This document shows, in pieces, positions 13,389-16,112 of a stretch of DNA of 16,112 nucleotides. The notes under the pieces are model-generated. The model had not been told where the DNA came from. It did not search any database and saw nothing but the letters and a program-made list of their open reading frames with translations. The position numbers and the translations under genes were made by a program. The DNA is taken from contig JAGCTK010000217.1 in NCBI GenBank assembly GCA_017963715.1, positions 1 through 16,112 of the forward strand, given 5' to 3'. This DNA is from Alphaproteobacteria bacterium (GTDB lineage: Bacteria; Pseudomonadota; Alphaproteobacteria; RF32; CAG-239). Positions within the stretch are counted from its first letter, which is position 1. The number at the start of each line of letters is the position of its first letter.

Positions 13389-14195
13389 CTAAGGTTGAAC
13401 CTTTTTAAGTTCGGCATCAATGTCAATAAGAAGCGAATCATCGCTTGTCGATTCGAGTTGTTTTTCAAGGATGGCAATGTCGGCATCTTCAATGTTGATA
13501 TTCATCTCTTGAGCGGCTTCGGATAATGCGCGGGCAAAATCTTCGGGCGAAAGTGTGACATCCTCCCCGACGGGAACATAATTCTCATCAATAATGAGCA
13601 AGTTTTGCGGCTCGCCGTCTTTCTTTTCGGGCAGTTGATTTTGCACCTGCGGGGTAATGTCTTCTTTATATATTTCATCCTTAAACGAAATATTTTTGGC
13701 ATTTTCGGTGACAAAAGTGTTTTGTTGCAAACTGTCATTTAAGGCCACAACCTCATTTAATCTCGGAAGCGTGTCACGTGCGGCCAAGGCCTGTTCGGAT
13801 AGCAGTTTTGACGTATCAACCTGGCCGTCAAAACACTTTAAGAGCCAAATGTCATAAATCGGATGTTCAACCGCATTGACGGCAGGCGATGATGAAAACA
13901 TCCAACCCTTAAAGATGTTATATTCTTCCCCGCCGAAACTTTTATCGGCAACATCCAAAAAAGCAAAATTTTCGGGTACTTCTTCCGCACTGCGTGTTTT
14001 GCAAGCGCGCAGTACAATCGAAAACGATCCGAACGAAATCATCCCGCCGACCGGAATTTCAACAATGCTGACGCGTCCCGTGATTTTATCCATGGCTTGA
14101 AATTGCCCCATATTGGTCGCAATTTCGGCGGCACTTGCAAATTTAAAGGACATTGATACACATAACATCAGCATCCAAAAAAGTTTATTTTTCAT
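13389..14195 (-). CDS. DUF2155 domain protein with a long acidic C-terminal tail
   Basis: The function of DUF2155 is unknown; it is an alphaproteobacterial family often found near mlaD. The start at 14195 is chosen because GGGAG lies six bases upstream and it begins a signal peptide (MKNKLFWMLMLCVSMSFKFASAA). The DUF2155 domain spans about 35-121: MDKITGRVSIVEIPVG, FGSFSIVLRACKT, VPENFAFLDV, FKGWMFSSSPAVNAVEHPIYDIW and LLKC, with two conserved cysteines (C65 and C121). Unlike the usual short members, about 147 residues follow. They are rich in Asp, Glu, Gln and Ser, with little sign of a fold. The start overlaps the mce gene end by 11 bases. Its position between an MCE gene and mlaC suggests a part in envelope lipid transport. 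Confidence 0.85.
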   Translation of the reverse strand: MKNKLFWMLMLCVSMSFKFASAAEIATNMGQFQAMDKITGRVSIVEIPVGGMISFGSFSIVLRACKTRSAEEVPENFAFLDVADKSFGGEEYNIFKGWMFSSSPAVNAVEHPIYDIWLLKCFDGQVDTSKLLSEQALAARDTLPRLNEVVALNDSLQQNTFVTENAKNISFKDEIYKEDITPQVQNQLPEKKDGEPQNLLIIDENYVPVGEDVTLSPEDFARALSEAAQEMNINIEDADIAILEKQLESTSDDSLLIDIDAELKKVQP

Positions 14196-14643
14196 TGTCA
14201 TCTCCCGTGACCATAAAGATAATTTCACCAACCATATCTTCCAATGTCTTAAAATCTTTTGTTTTTGAAAAAGCGTCGCCCGATTTTAAGAATTCTTTGG
14301 ATTTACCGGGTTCGATTTTGACGAATTTATCACCCATCAAGCCGTCGCTTGTAATGGCAATTGTGCTGTCAACGGGCAGTTTGATTTCGGGAGAAATACT
14401 TAAAATCACATCAACCGTATAATCGGTCGGGGACAATTTTTGGTCGGTCACCGTACCGATTTTGATACCATTGATGCGCACATCCGAGCCGGTATTCAAA
14501 CCGCCGACTTTCAAAAATTCGGCATGCAACGGATAACCTTGCACGACTTGCAAATCGCTGACACGGTATGCAAAGGCCACAAAGACCAGCGCGACGAGTA
14601 AGACCAGAATGCCCATAATGGTTTCGACAGGTTTTTTATTCAT
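14185..14643 (-). CDS. mlaD: MlaD-type MCE domain protein
   Basis: MlaD is the inner-membrane, periplasm-facing ring protein of the Mla lipid ABC transporter. The start at 14643 gives 152 residues and a normal N-terminus (MNKKPVETIMGILVLLVALVF). One transmembrane helix is at about 8-26. The MCE domain is at about 37-113 (LHAEFLKVGGLNTGSDVRINGIKIGTV ... SDGLMGDKFVKIEPG), followed by a short amphipathic helix at 133-146. GLMGDKFVKIEPG is the standard end of the domain. Further upstream codons are open but overlap the previous gene and lack family similarity. ATGAATAA overlaps the upstream stop by eight bases. Confidence 0.9.
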   Translation of the reverse strand: MNKKPVETIMGILVLLVALVFVAFAYRVSDLQVVQGYPLHAEFLKVGGLNTGSDVRINGIKIGTVTDQKLSPTDYTVDVILSISPEIKLPVDSTIAITSDGLMGDKFVKIEPGKSKEFLKSGDAFSKTKDFKTLEDMVGEIIFMVTGDDNEK

Positions 14644-15142
14644 ATTTTGTATCCTTTGTAATGGAATGATGTTTCTTTTTTGCTTTGCCGATGGCGACAA
14701 TGCGCTCTAAAAGTTCTTGCAAAATCATGGCATCTTGCGTGTAATTGAATTGGTCGCCGTCTTTTAAAAATTCTTCGGAACCGCCCGGCTCGATTTCAAT
14801 ATATTTGCTGCCCATAATCGAATTGCTGACGATGTTGGCACTGCTGTCATCGGGGATTTGAAGACCGTCAACAATTTCAAGTTTTAATATAGCATTAAAA
14901 TGCTCGTCGAGCCTTGCGCCGACAACGCGCCAGACATCAATACCCGCCATACGCACTTTATCACCGATGACAAGCCCGTCAGTGCGGCCGAAAGAGGCGT
15001 TGAGGTGATAAAAATCATCATCAATATGCTTATATTTGTGTGTTGACAGTGCCATAAACAGAAAAATGACGCTGAAAATCAGAATCGTCAAAATACCGAA
15101 ATAAAAAGCGTTGCATTCATCTTTTGTAAATTGTGTGTCCAT
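14636..15142 (-). CDS. Second, divergent MCE domain protein
   Basis: This 168-residue paralogue of MlaD is the first gene of the minus-strand operon. It has a cytoplasmic stub, one transmembrane helix at 12-33, and an MCE domain at about 42-121: HLNASFGRTDGLVIGDKVRMAGIDVWRV, then IVSNSIMGSKYIEIEPGG. The MCE fold signature is clear but the loops differ from the next gene. Start choice: GGAAG precedes the ATG at 15142, and the -10 box lies at 15179-15174, so the longer frame (to 15226) would start outside the transcript. The C-terminus is rich in Lys and His ([17 protein letters not shown]). It could form a mixed hexamer with MlaD or its own ring; this is not decided by the sequence. Confidence 0.85.
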   Translation of the reverse strand: MDTQFTKDECNAFYFGILTILIFSVIFLFMALSTHKYKHIDDDFYHLNASFGRTDGLVIGDKVRMAGIDVWRVVGARLDEHFNAILKLEIVDGLQIPDDSSANIVSNSIMGSKYIEIEPGGSEEFLKDGDQFNYTQDAMILQELLERIVAIGKAKKKHHSITKDTKYE

Positions 15143-15173
15143 CGTGTCTTCCGTATGACCAAATTTTAAGCGC

Positions 15174-15202
15174 ATTGTAAAGATAAGTTTTGAAAATGTC
15201 AA
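15174..15202 (-). promoter_or_regulatory. Strong sigma70-type promoter of the mce-DUF2155-mlaC operon
   Basis: On the minus strand, TTGACA (15202-15197) matches the -35 consensus perfectly. A 17-base spacer and TACAAT (15179-15174, five of six) follow. The transcript should start near 15167, 25 bases before the chosen ATG at 15142, with the GGAAG ribosome binding site in the leader. Confidence 0.75.
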
Positions 15203-15259
15203 TTTGAAAAATATTGTTCCTCCCAAAAAGGTGTGTTTGTGTGCAAATTATCTTTTTTT

Positions 15260-15288
15260 TTGACATCCGGCCGTTTAAGATTTATTTT
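15260..15288 (+). promoter_or_regulatory. Promoter of mlaE
   Basis: TTGACA at 15260-15265 with a 17-base spacer and TATTTT at 15283-15288 (four of six). The expected start lies at about 15295, at the mlaE ATG at 15296, so the transcript would be leaderless or nearly so unless translation begins at the in-frame ATG 15308. Confidence 0.55.
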
Positions 15289-15295
15289 AAGGGTA

Positions 15296-16112
15296 ATGAA
15301 AGTTTTAATGTTTGAAAGACATAATGACATTTTAAGTCTTAAACTCACGGGCAATTATCAAAACCAAAATTTGCCCGAGGGCTTGTTTGAACAAATCACG
15401 GCGCACAAGACAACGGAAATTGTGATCGATGCCGAAGCGCTTGAATCATGGGATTCATCATTGTTGGCTTTGCTGTTTAAGATATCCCAAGTTGCCGAAA
15501 AAAGACATATCACCATCACCAAAAAGATGTGGCCGGCCGGTGTCGGAGAATTGATAGGTTTGGCTTCATCGGCACTCGTGCATACGCCGATTGAATATCA
15601 AAAGACGGAAAATGTTTTGGCGCGCATCGGTGCTTTCGGCCTTAGAGTGTATCACCATACGTTGCAGGGCGGAAGTTTTGTGCTTCAAAACTTAAAAATT
15701 TATTTTAGCGCACCTTTCAAAAATACGGCGATGCGCCGTAAAGATTTTTGGTTTGCGCTGGAAAATTGCGGGCCGAAAGCATTGCCGATCGTGCTTTTGA
15801 TCAGTTTTATGGTCGGATTGATTTTGGCATTTGTCGGCGCGGTGCAACTTCAGATGTTTGGGGCGGAAGTGTATGTAGCAAGTCTGGTGACCATCGGTAT
15901 GACGCGCATTATGGGCGCGATAATGGTCGGGATGATTATGGCAGACCGCACGGGCGCATCTTATGCGGCAACGATTGGAACGATGCAGGTTAATGAAGAA
16001 ATTGATGCGCTTCAAACCCTCGGGATTGATGTCAACGAATTTTTGGTTTTGCCGCGTCTTAAAGCCCTTGTCATTACGTTGCCGTTGCTGACGATATTTG
16101 CTGATTTTTCGG
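15296..16112 (+). CDS. mlaE: MlaE-family lipid ABC transporter permease with N-terminal STAS-like domain, 3' part cut off
   Basis: The frame runs from the ATG at 15296 past the window end, giving 272 residues of an estimated 370. The first about 110 residues form a STAS-like domain (ILSLKLTGNYQNQNLPEGLF ... TTEIVIDAEALESWDSSLLALLF). This layout is common in alphaproteobacterial MlaE. The permease part then begins: FWFALENCGPKALPIVLLISFMVGLILAFVGAVQLQMFGAEVYV, then GMTRIMGAIMVGMIMADRTGASYAA and TMQVNEEIDALQTLGI, the conserved cytoplasmic coupling segment of MlaE. It is divergent from the mce operon, so permease and MCE subunits are made from opposite strands. The ATPase gene mlaF probably follows outside the window. 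An in-frame ATG at 15308 is a possible alternative start. Confidence 0.9.
   Translation, partial: MKVLMFERHNDILSLKLTGNYQNQNLPEGLFEQITAHKTTEIVIDAEALESWDSSLLALLFKISQVAEKRHITITKKMWPAGVGELIGLASSALVHTPIEYQKTENVLARIGAFGLRVYHHTLQGGSFVLQNLKIYFSAPFKNTAMRRKDFWFALENCGPKALPIVLLISFMVGLILAFVGAVQLQMFGAEVYVASLVTIGMTRIMGAIMVGMIMADRTGASYAATIGTMQVNEEIDALQTLGIDVNEFLVLPRLKALVITLPLLTIFADFS

Overview
The window looks like a chromosomal segment of an AT-leaning alphaproteobacterium, probably from an uncultured, host- or gut-associated lineage. The lineage is an inference. It rests on the rsmG-parA-parB order, a DUF2155 gene beside mce genes, a MlaE permease with an N-terminal STAS-like domain, and a small secreted BspA-type leucine-rich-repeat protein. 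Gene density is high, and most genes sit in short operons with overlapping or nearly touching ends. No transposase, phage gene, CRISPR array, tRNA or rRNA was seen.

Region 1 (1-2751, + strand) is a chromosome-maintenance operon: rsmG, parA, parB and a small cysteine-rich protein resembling the catalytic subunit of ferredoxin:thioredoxin reductase. The first three genes overlap as ATGA, and the operon ends at a clear intrinsic terminator. A perfect parS palindrome lies inside rsmG. An identical one lies inside mnmG, so the ParABS operon is bracketed by two centromere sites about 5.2 kb apart.

Region 2 (2750-3893) holds a secreted leucine-rich-repeat protein on the minus strand. About 270 bases upstream of its start is a very good sigma70-type promoter. 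The space between is a densely self-complementary RNA with an intrinsic terminator just before the gene and a second terminator-like hairpin in the middle. It is either an unrecognised non-coding RNA or a long structured regulatory leader, and it is the most unusual item in the window. A divergent promoter drives mnmG on the other side.

Region 3 (3921-6512, + strand) holds mnmG (tRNA modification) and a membrane protein with an HEFAH metalloprotease-like motif. Its 3' end overlaps that of the convergent gene.

Region 4 (6467-9293, minus strand) is a three-gene operon: a secreted protein of unknown function, a MurC/Mpl-type Mur ligase, and a VanY/LdcB-type D,D- or L,D-carboxypeptidase without a signal peptide. 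Together the last two suggest peptidoglycan assembly or recycling.

Region 5 (9294-12749, + strand) holds a TetR-family regulator with a perfect operator-like palindrome in the divergent intergenic region, then two tandem paralogous ArsB/NhaD/P-protein-type ion transporters.

Region 6 (12756-16112) is a retrograde phospholipid transport (Mla/MCE) locus. Two different MCE proteins, a DUF2155 protein and MlaC form a minus-strand operon. The MlaE permease runs divergently and is cut by the window end. Both directions have promoters with a perfect TTGACA -35 box.
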